A DNA stretch of 64,000 nt from Oscillospiraceae bacterium (lineage in GTDB: Bacteria > Bacillota > Clostridia > Oscillospirales > Oscillospiraceae): NCBI GenBank assembly GCA_022795735.1, contig JAAWHG010000008.1, forward strand, positions 1 through 64,000, written 5' to 3'. Below are positions 33,498 to 41,590 of this stretch, one piece after another. Numbering within the stretch: position 1 is the stretch's first letter; every line of letters starts with the position of its first letter. The notes beneath the pieces were generated by a model. That model searched no databases. It was not told the DNA's origin and saw only the letters and a list, made by a program, of their open reading frames with translations. Both the position numbers and the translations under genes were made by a program.

Positions 33498-34007
33498 ATG
33501 CTAAGCGAAAATTTGAAAGCAATCAGAAAATCCAAGGGGCTTTCACAGGAGGAGCTTGCAATCAAGTTGAATGTGGTGAGACAAACGGTCTCGAAATGGG
33601 AACAAGGTCTGTCGGTTCCGGATGCCGATCTGCTGATTTCCATATCGGAGGTATTCGAAACACCTGTAAGCACACTGCTTGGAGAACCCGTTGTCGAGGC
33701 AAAGGCGGATGGCCTACAGGTAATTTCCGAGAAACTTGAGGTCATAAACCTACAGCTTGCGCACAGGAAAGCAACGAGGCAAAAAGCACTCCATTGGCTT
33801 TTTATCTCATTGTGCGGAGTGATCGCGGCTCTTTCTACCGCCCTAATCGTATGGAAGAGTCCTTACTTGGGTTGGAATTATAGCCAACCCGAAACCGCAG
33901 TAATCGGAGTGATGTTTCACGCATTCGAGTGGGTGTTCGTAAGAATAGCGCCGCTTGCCTTGATTGGAGCAGTTGTTGGAGTTTGTCTCACACGGAAGAA
34001 AGGATAA
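33498..34007 (+). CDS. XRE-family HTH regulator with two membrane segments
   Basis: 169 residues from the ATG at 33498 (AAAGGAGGT, 33482-33490). Residues 1-62 are a helix-turn-helix domain (LKAIRKSKGLSQEELAIKLN, VRQTVSKWEQGLSVPDADLL), followed by a short linker and two hydrophobic helices (ALHWLFISLCGVIAALSTAL and VRIAPLALIGAVVGVCL). Membrane-bound XRE regulators of this layout occur across Firmicutes; targets are usually neighbouring genes. The second half is visibly less GC-rich than its neighbours, a hint of later acquisition. Not linked to an obvious target. Confidence 0.85.
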   Translation: MLSENLKAIRKSKGLSQEELAIKLNVVRQTVSKWEQGLSVPDADLLISISEVFETPVSTLLGEPVVEAKADGLQVISEKLEVINLQLAHRKATRQKALHWLFISLCGVIAALSTALIVWKSPYLGWNYSQPETAVIGVMFHAFEWVFVRIAPLALIGAVVGVCLTRKKG

Positions 34008-34083
34008 AATTTTCCAAACCGCCGCGGAGTGTAGAAAAGCGTCCGGTTCCCTAAATGAGAGAGCACTTTTTCTAAAAGCTAAA

Positions 34084-34127
34084 AAATCCCGCAGAAGGTT
34101 TCGTTCAGAAAACCTTCTGCGGGATTT
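34084..34127. terminator. Bidirectional terminator, XRE gene / TRAP permease
   Basis: 18-bp stem AAATCCCGCAGAAGGTTT with its complement ending at 34127, A-run on one side and T-run on the other, between convergent genes. Confidence 0.85.
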
Positions 34128-34173
34128 CTCTGTTGTGGAGTTTCAGATTTTCGAGTTTTTTACCGTCTCTTTT

Positions 34174-36216
34174 TTATGCCAGCTTTTTCCGTCCGGACCG
34201 CTGGAAGAGCACAACACCGCCGACCAGCACGATACCGACGATATCGGTGGCCCAGCCGGGATACAGCAGGGTCAGGCCGCCGATGATGCTGAGAATGCGC
34301 ACCAGCGGCGACATCTGCCGGTAGACATAGCCGCCCAACCCCGCCGCTACGCCGAAGATGCCGACGAGAGAGGTGACACAGATCTGGATGACCTCCAGCG
34401 CATTGGTGTCGAGGAAGAGCATGGAGGGGCTGAAAGCGAAAATATAAGGGACGATAAAGGCCGCGATTGCCAATCGCGTCGCGTTGACGCCGGTCTTCAT
34501 GGGATTGGACTTGGCGATGGCGCTGCCCGCATAGGCGGCCAGGGCCACTGGCGGCGTAATGTCCGCGACAATGCCGAAGTAGAACACAAAGAAATGAGAC
34601 GCCACACGGGGAATGCCCAACTGAATCAGAATGGGCGCGCAGGTAGAGGCCATGATGCAGTAGTTCGCCGTCGTCGGCACGCCCATGCCCAGCACGATGC
34701 AGCAAATCATAGTCAGGAAAAGGGCGATGAACAGCGAAAGCGCGGGAATCGGAATCAACCGACTGACGTTCACCACCGCGCTGACCAGACGCGAGGCCAG
34801 TCCTGTCACGGTAATGCACCCGGCCACGACGCCCGCCATGGCGCAGGCCGTCGCCACGGTAATACAGCCCTTGCCGCCCGCTTCCAGCGAACCGACAATC
34901 ATCGAGCCGGTCTCCTTTGCCATCTCACCGACACCGCCGCCGTCCTGACGGGCCTTGCGGAAGAATCCCGGCAGGCTGACCACAATGGCCGCCACAATGG
35001 CAATGGACGCTGAGTATTGCAGGGAACGGGCGTTCGTGGAAACCATCGCCACCAGCAGCACCAGGGGGAACAGCAGGTAGACGCTGCGAATCAGAACGCG
35101 CATCTGGGGAAGCTGATTCCGCGGGATGCCCTGGAGGCCGAGCCGTTTGGCTTCCAGATGCACCGAGATAAAAATACCGGTAAAGTACAGCAGGGCGGGC
35201 AGGATGGCCCGCATGGCGACCTCGGCATAGGTCACATCCATGTACTCGGCCATCAGGAAGGCGGCCGCGCCCATAATCGGGGGCATGATCTGCCCGCCGG
35301 TGGACGCCGCGGCTTCCACCGCCCCGGCAAATTCGCCCTTGTAGCCGGTCTTCTTCATCATGGGGATGGTGACCGAGCCGGTTGTGACCGTATTGCCCAC
35401 CGAGGAGCCGGAAACCATGCCGCAGAGGGCGGAGGAGATGACGGCCACCTTTGCCGGTCCGCCTGAAGAGCTGCCCGCAACCCAGTTTGCCATGTCGATG
35501 AAAAAGCTGGAGATGCCGGTGCGCTCCAGGAACGCGCCGAAGATGATAAAGACGGCGATAAACTTCGCGCAGACCTGCACCGGAGTCGCCATGACACCGG
35601 AGGTGCCGAAGAACAGGGTGTAGATAATGCGGAACAGGATTTGCTGCCAGTTGGCGATCCCCTGTTTGGCAAAGCCGTCGGCAAAGGTATAGATCAGCAG
35701 AACGCCCACTACGCAGAGGATGGGAAGGCCTACGCAGCGGCGGCAAAGCTCCGCCAGGACTAGAATGCCAATGATACCGATGATGGTCAGGAACCAGGTC
35801 ATTTTAGCGGCGCTGGTGACCGTTTTGACGATGGTCCCATAGTTGAGGCAGTAATAGAAGAAGCAGGCCGCGCCCACCACCATAATGATGATATCATACC
35901 AGGGCATGGAGTTGACCGCACCGTGATTCTTCCGCGCGGGGTAGGTCAAAAAGCCCATAATGATAATGAGCCCCAGGAAAGCGGTGAGCCGGATGGGCAG
36001 GTCCGCTGTGCTGAACAGCGTGGACCAGATGCAGTAGACCGAGAACAGCGCCATGACAATCTGTACGATGCGGTGCGCCTTTCCCTCCCAGATGCGGGTG
36101 GCGGACTCACGGTCATACTTGCGCATCACCGCGTCCATTTCCTCGGCGGTGCCCACGGAATCGTCTATTGCTTCGCTAGACAGTTTTTCTTCTTCGTCCC
36201 TTTTATTTCGGGCCAT
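34174..36216 (-). CDS. TRAP transporter fused permease (DctQ-DctM type)
   Basis: 680 residues, about 17 hydrophobic segments. A cytoplasmic N-terminal tail and four helices represent the small DctQ-like part; the rest is the large DctM-like part, with motifs ISSALCGMVSGSSVGNTVTT, GGQIMPPIMGAAAFLMAEYM and GMGVPTTANYCIMASTCAPI. This is the fused form that works with TAXI-type binding proteins, using an ion gradient to take up carboxylates or amino acids. The binding protein gene lies just upstream, separated by a hairpin. Substrate unknown. Confidence 0.93.
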   Translation of the reverse strand: MARNKRDEEEKLSSEAIDDSVGTAEEMDAVMRKYDRESATRIWEGKAHRIVQIVMALFSVYCIWSTLFSTADLPIRLTAFLGLIIIMGFLTYPARKNHGAVNSMPWYDIIIMVVGAACFFYYCLNYGTIVKTVTSAAKMTWFLTIIGIIGILVLAELCRRCVGLPILCVVGVLLIYTFADGFAKQGIANWQQILFRIIYTLFFGTSGVMATPVQVCAKFIAVFIIFGAFLERTGISSFFIDMANWVAGSSSGGPAKVAVISSALCGMVSGSSVGNTVTTGSVTIPMMKKTGYKGEFAGAVEAAASTGGQIMPPIMGAAAFLMAEYMDVTYAEVAMRAILPALLYFTGIFISVHLEAKRLGLQGIPRNQLPQMRVLIRSVYLLFPLVLLVAMVSTNARSLQYSASIAIVAAIVVSLPGFFRKARQDGGGVGEMAKETGSMIVGSLEAGGKGCITVATACAMAGVVAGCITVTGLASRLVSAVVNVSRLIPIPALSLFIALFLTMICCIVLGMGVPTTANYCIMASTCAPILIQLGIPRVASHFFVFYFGIVADITPPVALAAYAGSAIAKSNPMKTGVNATRLAIAAFIVPYIFAFSPSMLFLDTNALEVIQICVTSLVGIFGVAAGLGGYVYRQMSPLVRILSIIGGLTLLYPGWATDIVGIVLVGGVVLFQRSGRKKLA

Positions 36217-36256
36217 ATTCTATGGATACCTCCTTCTCTTTTTTCATAAAAGAAGA

Positions 36257-36291
36257 GGGCGCGTTGCAGTCTCTTCTGTTGCAACGCGCCC
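36257..36291 (-). terminator. Hairpin between TAXI protein and TRAP permease genes
   Basis: 12-bp perfect stem (36257-36268 with 36280-36291) followed on the minus strand by a T-rich stretch (TCTTCTTTT). Such hairpins commonly lower permease expression relative to the binding protein. Confidence 0.75.
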
Positions 36292-36306
36292 TTTTTCAGC
36301 AGATCA

Positions 36307-37302
36307 TCAATAGGTCCCTGCGGGGACGGTGAAGGCGCTATAATAGGGGGAGGACTCAAGCAGGGTGCTGGTATGCTCGTCGTCCAAGCTGACCAAGTAG
36401 ACCGGTCCGGCGGTGGCCAAGTCGATGATGGCGGGCGTCGGCGCGCCGGCTACGATGAAGGCCGCGTCGATCTTGCCGTCCTTCAGGCTGTCAGCGCTGT
36501 CGCCAAAGCTTTGGTACACGGCGCTGATGTCGTTCTCACCCATGCCGTAGGACTCCAGCACGTCGAGGGCGTTGAAGTACACGCCGGAACCGGCGGCGCC
36601 GATGGAAACCGTCTTGCCCTTCAGGTCGGCGACCGACTTGATCTCGGCGTTGGTGGTGACGATCTGCACCTGCTCCATATAGAGGGCAGCCACGGTGGAG
36701 AAGCCCTCAACCTTGGACTCGAACAGACGCTCGCCGTTGTAGCCGTAGCTCATAACGTCGGACTGCACGAAGGCCAGCTGGACGTTGCCGGCAGCCAAGT
36801 CCTCAATGTTGGCCTGGGAGCCGCCAGAGGTGACTGCGGTCACGATCAGGTCGGTGTTGCTGGAGACAAAGGAGGACAGAACGCCGCCGTAGGCGTAGTA
36901 GGTGCCGGTATCGCCGCCGGTACCAAAGGTCAGGGCCCCAGTAGCGCCCTGGCCGGCGCCTTCCTTGACGGAAGCGACCTGTTTGCCCTGCTCCTCAAAG
37001 TACTTAGCCGCGCCGGGATGATAGGGCACGGAGGTTACAGAGGAGGCGAAATCGAGGTCGAGCTCGCCTCCCTTGGCGTGCTGCTCGGTGATGGCGTCTT
37101 TATTGTCGAAGATGGTGGAGACCAGCTTGTAGACGTCGTCCTCCGGGATATCGTCTCTGGCAATAATCACAGCGCCCACCGCGACGGTATCGGCGTCGGT
37201 CGGGGCGGGGGCGTCAGGACTGGCCGCCTCCTTCTTCGCACAGCCAGCGAACATAGCGGTCAACATCAGAACCGCCAACAGAATGGATACAATCTTTTTC
37301 AT
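36307..37302 (-). CDS. TAXI solute-binding lipoprotein of TRAP transporter, apparently circularly permuted
   Basis: 331 residues. Lipobox FAGC (Cys21). Canonical TAXI proteins start with a GTGG-x-x-G-x-YY motif and end with a HPGA-x-x-Y-F-x-E-x-G motif. Here the order is reversed in blocks: residues 41-107 (VGAVIIARDDIPEDDVYKLV, AHPGAAKYF-like VPYHPGAAKYFEEQG at 92-106) correspond to the usual C-terminus, then residues 122-331 (LTFGTGGDTGTYYAYGG, VTSGGSQANIEDLAAGNVQL, SIGAAGSGVYFNALDVLESY) run from the usual N-terminus and stop at VPAGTY, exactly where the permuted block normally begins. All blocks are present once. It binds the substrate of the fused permease downstream. Promoter at 37356-37384. 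Confidence 0.9.
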   Translation of the reverse strand: MKKIVSILLAVLMLTAMFAGCAKKEAASPDAPAPTDADTVAVGAVIIARDDIPEDDVYKLVSTIFDNKDAITEQHAKGGELDLDFASSVTSVPYHPGAAKYFEEQGKQVASVKEGAGQGATGALTFGTGGDTGTYYAYGGVLSSFVSSNTDLIVTAVTSGGSQANIEDLAAGNVQLAFVQSDVMSYGYNGERLFESKVEGFSTVAALYMEQVQIVTTNAEIKSVADLKGKTVSIGAAGSGVYFNALDVLESYGMGENDISAVYQSFGDSADSLKDGKIDAAFIVAGAPTPAIIDLATAGPVYLVSLDDEHTSTLLESSPYYSAFTVPAGTY

Positions 37303-37355
37303 GGTTCGTGCCTCACTTCCAATTTATGTAGCATGTATCTTTCATACACCTGAAT

Positions 37356-37384
37356 ATGATAACGCATTTCAATTCATTTTGCAA
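37356..37384 (-). promoter_or_regulatory. TAXI/TRAP operon promoter
   Basis: TTGCAA (37384-37379), 17-base spacer, TATCAT (37361-37356) on the minus strand, in an A+T-rich region. Confidence 0.6.
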
Positions 37385-37497
37385 CTGTAAATTTAATTTT
37401 TTTTCACAGTTTCCTCATTCTTTGCAGGCAAGTACGGCGTTTTCAAAATTGGTGCGACTCTGTTTGAAAGAAATCTTGCATTTTTTCAGGTTCATAT

Positions 37498-37538
37498 AAA
37501 AAGCGTGGGCCGCGGGGGACAAAACCCGCGGCCCACGC
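37498..37538 (-). terminator. Terminator of the DHH gene
   Basis: 14-bp perfect GC-rich stem (37503-37516 with 37525-37538), 8-base loop, then TTTTT on the minus strand. Confidence 0.88.
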
Positions 37539-37551
37539 CGGACAAAACCAT

Positions 37552-38475
37552 TCAGGGACAGTGGGCCAGCGCGCAGAGCTCGCTGAGCATCTGGGGCAAA
37601 CTCGTTTCCATATCCTTGGAGGAGAACTGGCAGGTACCCACCTGCTTGTGGCCGCCACCGTTGTACTTGAGCATCAGGCTCCCCACGTCCAGGGTACAGG
37701 TCCGGTTCAGGATGCTGTAGCCAACCGCCGCCGAGCAGCCCTCCCCACCCTTACCGCTGACAATCCAGGCGGATATATTCTGCTCCGGGTAGAGGCTATA
37801 GATCAGGAAGCGGTTGCCGGTGTAGATGGGCTCCACGCCGCGCAGATCGGAAATGATTACATTGCCTTCGACACGGGTGTGCGCCTTGACCATCTCCTTG
37901 AATTTTTCGGCCTGTTCGTGGTAGACCTCAACCCGCTCCGTCACGTCCGGCATGGCAAGGATCTCGGCGGTGGTCATGGTGCGGCATGCCTTCATCAGCT
38001 CTTCCATGAGAAGATAGTTGGGAAGTCTGAACTGCCGCCAGCGGCCCAGGCCGGTCCTGGGGTCCATCAGGAAGCCGATCAGAATCCAGCCCTGCGGATT
38101 GAGGACCTCGTCAATGGTGAGGTTGCCGGAGTCCACCTTGTCCACAGCCTCCATCATATCGCCAAACTGCGGGAAACGCGCCGCGCCGCCGTAGTACTCG
38201 TAGATAATGCGGGCACAGGAGGGCGCCTGACGGCTCTCCCCTTTGTATTTGCCGTTCAGCTCCAGGCGCTCATGCTCGCTGGAGTGGTGGTCAAACCACA
38301 GGCCGCAGCCCGGCACGTAGGGCACGTTTGCCAGACAGTCGTTCTCGCCCACCTCCACAAGACCGTCCTGAAGGTCCTTGGGATGCGCAAACTTCCAGCT
38401 GTCGACCACGCCCGCCTCGAGCAGGAGCGCGCCGCAGGCCAAGCCGTCAAAATCGGAACGTGTAATCAATCTCAT
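37552..38475 (-). CDS. DHH-family phosphoesterase
   Basis: 307 residues. Metal-binding motifs of the DHH superfamily: TRSDFDGLACGALL, the variant DHH signature LWFDHHSSE, and the downstream Asp in EAVDKVDSGN. A DHHA1-type end carries NGGGHKQVGTCQF. Relatives include exopolyphosphatases, nanoRNases and c-di-AMP phosphodiesterases; this single-domain soluble form lacks the GGDEF/PAS part of GdpP, so the substrate is open. Monocistronic, with promoter at 38545-38573 and GGAGG before the ATG. Confidence 0.9.
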   Translation of the reverse strand: MRLITRSDFDGLACGALLLEAGVVDSWKFAHPKDLQDGLVEVGENDCLANVPYVPGCGLWFDHHSSEHERLELNGKYKGESRQAPSCARIIYEYYGGAARFPQFGDMMEAVDKVDSGNLTIDEVLNPQGWILIGFLMDPRTGLGRWRQFRLPNYLLMEELMKACRTMTTAEILAMPDVTERVEVYHEQAEKFKEMVKAHTRVEGNVIISDLRGVEPIYTGNRFLIYSLYPEQNISAWIVSGKGGEGCSAAVGYSILNRTCTLDVGSLMLKYNGGGHKQVGTCQFSSKDMETSLPQMLSELCALAHCP

Positions 38476-38544
38476 TTCCTATGTCCTCCAATACAATTCG
38501 TTATGTTAAGAAGGCGCGTTAAATTGCGACAAATTGACGGGTAC

Positions 38545-38573
38545 AGTATAACATATCATACCAAAATTTGCAA
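38545..38573 (-). promoter_or_regulatory. DHH gene promoter
   Basis: TTGCAA (38573-38568), 17-base spacer, TATACT (38550-38545) on the minus strand. Confidence 0.65.
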
Positions 38574-38616
38574 GACACCGCGAGGCATTTTGCCCGGCCC
38601 CGCAGGGCGGGACATG

Positions 38617-39810
38617 CTACCGGGAGAGGGCGAGGAGGGCGTCCAGCACATGGTTGGCCGCCGCCTCCTTGGAAAGGAGCGGCAGCTCTTCGATCCCCTT
38701 TGCCGAGATGAGGGTCAGCACGTTGGTATCCACGCCAAAGCCGGCTCCGGCCTGCTTTAAATTGTTGGCGCAGATCAGGTCTGCCCCCTTTTTTTCCAGC
38801 TTGAGACGGCTGTTTTCCACCAGGTCACGGGTTTCCATCGAGAAGCCGCAGAGAACCTGCCCGGCCCGGCGGTGTTCGCCCAGCCACCCCAAAATATCCC
38901 GGGTCCGCCGCAGCGGGAGGGTGAGACCGGCGCCGTCTTTTTTCAGCTTGTCGTCCGAAACCTCGGCGGGCGCATAGTCGGCCACCGCCGCCGCCATCAC
39001 AATGATATCGGCCCAGTCCTGCCGCGCCGTCACCGCGTCGAACATCTCCTGCGCCGAGACAACGGGGACCGTCTCCATCAGCGGGGGCGGCTCCAATGCG
39101 GTGGGACCCGAAACCAAAACCACCTCCGCGCCACGGAAAGCCGCCATTTTGGCGACGGCATAGCCCATTTTGCCGGTGGAATGGTTAGACAGGAACCGCA
39201 CCGGGTCTATTGCCTCCCGGGTGGGACCGGCGGAGACCAAAACCCGTTTTCCCGCCAGGTCGTGCGGCATGGCAACGGCACGGAGAACGTGCTGAATCAG
39301 CAGCTCCGGCTCGGGCATCTTGCCGGGACCCAACGCGCCGCAGGCCAGACGGCCCTCGGCGGGGGCGATGACCTCCCACCCGTAGCGGCGCAAAAGGTCC
39401 AGATTGTCCTGGGTGACCTGGTTTTCGTACATTTTGGTGTTCATGGCCGGCGCTATGAGCTTCGGACCGCGGCAGGCCAGGACGGTGGTGGTCAGCATAT
39501 CGTCGGCGATGCCGTGGGCAAGCTTGGCGCAGACGTTGGCGGTGGCGGGGGCGATCAGGACTAGATCGGTCTTGTCTGCCAAGGCGATATGCTCCACCTT
39601 ATGGGGGAAGTTGCGGTCAAAGGTATCTACCGCGCAGCGGTTGCCAGTGAGCTGTTCAAAGGTCAGGGGGGGGATAAACTGGGTCGCGTTGGCGGTCATG
39701 ACCACCTCGACGCAGGCGTGCAGCTTGACCAGGGCGGAGGCCAGATAGGCGGCCTTGTAGGCAGCGATTCCGCCGGTGACCCCCAGAAGTATGGTTTTGT
39801 TTTTCAGCAT
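38617..39810 (-). CDS. coaBC: Phosphopantothenoylcysteine decarboxylase/synthetase
   Basis: 397 residues, bifunctional. The CoaC half (1-180) has LGVTGGIAAYKAAYLA, APAMNTKMYENQVTQ and the substrate-clamp Cys in RLACGALGPGKMPEP. The CoaB half (185-397) has VSAGPTREAIDPVRFLSNHS, TGKMGYAVA and a KKDGAGLTLPLRRTRDIL segment. It joins cysteine to 4'-phosphopantothenate and decarboxylates the product, steps 2 and 3 of coenzyme A synthesis; this supplies the prosthetic group of both carrier proteins here. Own promoter at 39852-39880. Confidence 0.96.
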   Translation of the reverse strand: MLKNKTILLGVTGGIAAYKAAYLASALVKLHACVEVVMTANATQFIPPLTFEQLTGNRCAVDTFDRNFPHKVEHIALADKTDLVLIAPATANVCAKLAHGIADDMLTTTVLACRGPKLIAPAMNTKMYENQVTQDNLDLLRRYGWEVIAPAEGRLACGALGPGKMPEPELLIQHVLRAVAMPHDLAGKRVLVSAGPTREAIDPVRFLSNHSTGKMGYAVAKMAAFRGAEVVLVSGPTALEPPPLMETVPVVSAQEMFDAVTARQDWADIIVMAAAVADYAPAEVSDDKLKKDGAGLTLPLRRTRDILGWLGEHRRAGQVLCGFSMETRDLVENSRLKLEKKGADLICANNLKQAGAGFGVDTNVLTLISAKGIEELPLLSKEAAANHVLDALLALSR

Positions 39811-39851
39811 GACAGAGACCTCCGAAATTTGATGGAACGAAATGATTTTTG

Positions 39852-39880
39852 ATTATAGCAAGTTTTTGTGGCTGCCGCAA
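39852..39880 (-). promoter_or_regulatory. coaBC promoter
   Basis: TTGCGG (39880-39875), 17-base spacer, TATAAT (39857-39852) on the minus strand. Confidence 0.65.
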
Positions 39881-39903
39881 CAGAATATTCGTCTTGCTCC
39901 CAT

Positions 39904-40149
39904 TTAACCCCGCCGTTTTCGCACTGCCTCTGTCAGCAGAAATTCGATCTCTCCGTTGATGGACCGGAAATCCGCCTCGGCCAGGGCGGCAATCTCATTC
40001 CAGAGGCTGGGGGACAGACGGAGAAGGAGCTGTTTCTTCGCCTTCTCCCTGGTTTTTAATTCCTTTTCCCGGCGGATGACCTCCGCCTCCAATTCCTCGA
40101 CCCGTTTCAGGCGCTGCTGAAGCTGGGCCTCTTTTTGCTCCAGATTCAT
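39904..40149 (-). CDS. Coiled-coil/ribbon-helix-helix (Arc-like) protein
   Basis: 81 residues from the ATG at 40149, one base after the stop of the SPFH gene; the frame is open far upstream but that part is the shadow of the SPFH gene. Residues 1-38 are a charged coiled coil (EAQLQQRLKRVEELEAEVIR), and 40-78 read QLLLRLSPSLWNEIAALAEA then RSINGEIEFLLTEAV, an Arc/MetJ-like ribbon-helix-helix unit. It is probably a DNA-binding dimer. Possible target: the palindrome at the operon's own promoter. Confidence 0.8.
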   Translation of the reverse strand: MNLEQKEAQLQQRLKRVEELEAEVIRREKELKTREKAKKQLLLRLSPSLWNEIAALAEADFRSINGEIEFLLTEAVRKRRG

Positions 40150-40150
40150 C

Positions 40151-41197
40151 TCAATAGAGCGAGCCGCTGTTGAGAATGGGCTGCGCGTCCTTGTTGCCGC
40201 AGAGGATGACCAGAAGGTTGGACACCATCGCCGCCTTGCGTTCCTCGTCCAGCACCACAACCTCCTCTTCTCCCAGCTTGTCCAGCGCCATTTTGACCAT
40301 ACCCACCGCGCCGTCCACGATCTTCTGCCGCGCCGCGATGATGGCGACCGCCTGCTGCCTTTGCAGCATCGCGGCGGCAATTTCCTCGGCGTAGGCCAGA
40401 TGGGTGATGCGCACTTCCTCAATTTCCAGACCGGCGGACGCCACCCGCTTTTGCAGCTCCACCCGCATGCTGTCGGCAATCTCCATCGCGCTGCCGCGCA
40501 GGGTCTTTTCGGGTACGCCGTCGCCGTCCAGGTCACCGTCCTCGCTGAACACGTCGTAGGGGTAGAGCCGGGCGATGTTGCGCACCGTGGAGTCGGCCTG
40601 AATGCTCAGATACTCGGCGTAGTTCTCCACCGCGAACACGGCCCGCGTCGCGTCCACCACCCGCCAGATCACCACCGCGCCGACAATGATGGGATTGCCC
40701 AGCACGTCGTTGACCTTCTGCCGCTTGTTGTCCAGGGTCTGCGTTTTGAGAGAGATATTTTTGCCCGTTCCGACTCGGGTGACTGTCAGGCTGCCGCGCT
40801 TGAGCGACTCCTCTTGTTTTGCGTTGGCCTCCGCCACGGCGACGGTGTAATTGGGATTGAAGGTCGTGCAGAACGGATTGACATAAAAGAATCCCGACTG
40901 CTTGATCGTTCCGTAGTATTTGCCGAACAGGGTCAATACACGCGCCTCGTTTGGCCGTACAATCTTAAGTCCCGCCAGGAGGATGGGGCAGACAATCCAG
41001 CCCAGGATTGCCAACGTTGCCATCAGCACCACCAGCAGCGCCAGTTCCCCGCCGAAATAAAAGCAGCCGCTGGACACCCGAATACACGTAAACACAAAAC
41101 CTGCCGTACACAAAACGATCGCCAAGAGCAGCAGGAACAGCATCCCCATTCCGTTCTGGGGCCGCAGCTCCCTTTCCATAATGTTGTTGGTTTTCAT
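40151..41197 (-). CDS. SPFH/band 7 membrane protein
   Basis: 348 residues. Two hydrophobic segments near the N-terminus ([20 protein letters not shown] and [19 protein letters not shown]) precede an SPFH domain ([60 protein letters not shown]). It belongs to the group with a NPFCT-type motif often found with RHH proteins. It is followed at one base by the ribbon-helix-helix gene. Membrane-microdomain scaffold by family; precise role unknown. Confidence 0.9.
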   Translation of the reverse strand: MKTNNIMERELRPQNGMGMLFLLLLAIVLCTAGFVFTCIRVSSGCFYFGGELALLVVLMATLAILGWIVCPILLAGLKIVRPNEARVLTLFGKYYGTIKQSGFFYVNPFCTTFNPNYTVAVAEANAKQEESLKRGSLTVTRVGTGKNISLKTQTLDNKRQKVNDVLGNPIIVGAVVIWRVVDATRAVFAVENYAEYLSIQADSTVRNIARLYPYDVFSEDGDLDGDGVPEKTLRGSAMEIADSMRVELQKRVASAGLEIEEVRITHLAYAEEIAAAMLQRQQAVAIIAARQKIVDGAVGMVKMALDKLGEEEVVVLDEERKAAMVSNLLVILCGNKDAQPILNSGSLY

Positions 41198-41220
41198 ATG
41201 TAACGCCTCCGTTCTTTTCT

Positions 41221-41237
41221 GATATTATTTTAATATC
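41221..41237. promoter_or_regulatory. Palindromic operator candidate
   Basis: Perfect palindrome GATATTA-TTT-TAATATC. It lies at the expected transcription start of the SPFH/RHH operon, so a bound protein would block initiation. The Arc-like protein of the operon is the obvious candidate binder (inference). Confidence 0.5.
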
Positions 41238-41243
41238 AAAAGA

Positions 41244-41272
41244 ATATTATCACATAATAGAATTCCTGTCAA
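41244..41272 (-). promoter_or_regulatory. SPFH/RHH operon promoter
   Basis: TTGACA (41272-41267), 17-base spacer, TAATAT (41249-41244) on the minus strand. Confidence 0.7.
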
Positions 41273-41311
41273 GCCTTCGAGAACAGAGAATTTCACAAGC
41301 GGTGAAAAAAC

Positions 41312-41340
41312 TTGACACAAATCCCAATCAATGCTAATAT
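41312..41340 (+). promoter_or_regulatory. cysE-cysS promoter
   Basis: TTGACA (41312-41317), 17-base spacer, TAATAT (41335-41340), followed by the T-box leader. Confidence 0.72.
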
Positions 41341-41343
41341 ACT

Positions 41344-41576
41344 GGTGACAAATGAATATCGCGAGGAACGAAAAGAGTACCGTACCGGAAGCGTCAGAGA
41401 CGCCCCGCCGCAGGCTGAAAGCGGGACGCGTGAGAAGGAACGGGAACGTGCATTCGGGAGCGAGGGGAGACCCCGTACAGGCCGCGTGAAGGCTCACAGC
41501 AAGAAATAAGAGTGGAACCGCGAGTAACCGATTTACCCGCCTCTTGAAACAGCAATTCAAGGGGCGGGTTCATTTT
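41344..41576 (+). promoter_or_regulatory. T-box leader, cysteine specific
   Basis: About 230 nt. The T-box sequence AGAGTGGAACCGCG is at 41509-41522 (consensus AGGGUGGAACCGCG, one difference). A terminator with stem ACCCGCC/GGCGGGT (41535 to about 41569) and a T-run follows. In stem I, AGAGA near 41396 and GAACGTGCATTC near 41443-41454 are seen; TGC followed by A fits a Cys specifier. Uncharged tRNA-Cys would favour the antiterminator and turn on cysE and cysS. The leader fills most of the 393-base gap between the SPFH gene and cysE. Confidence 0.9.
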
Positions 41577-41590
41577 GGAGGAGATCGTCC

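Noticed and set aside
36307-37302. A frameshift or truncation as the reason for the odd TAXI protein
   Set aside because: The reading frame is continuous, the lipobox is intact, each family block occurs once, and the sequence after the stop codon is a terminator-like hairpin rather than the missing end.
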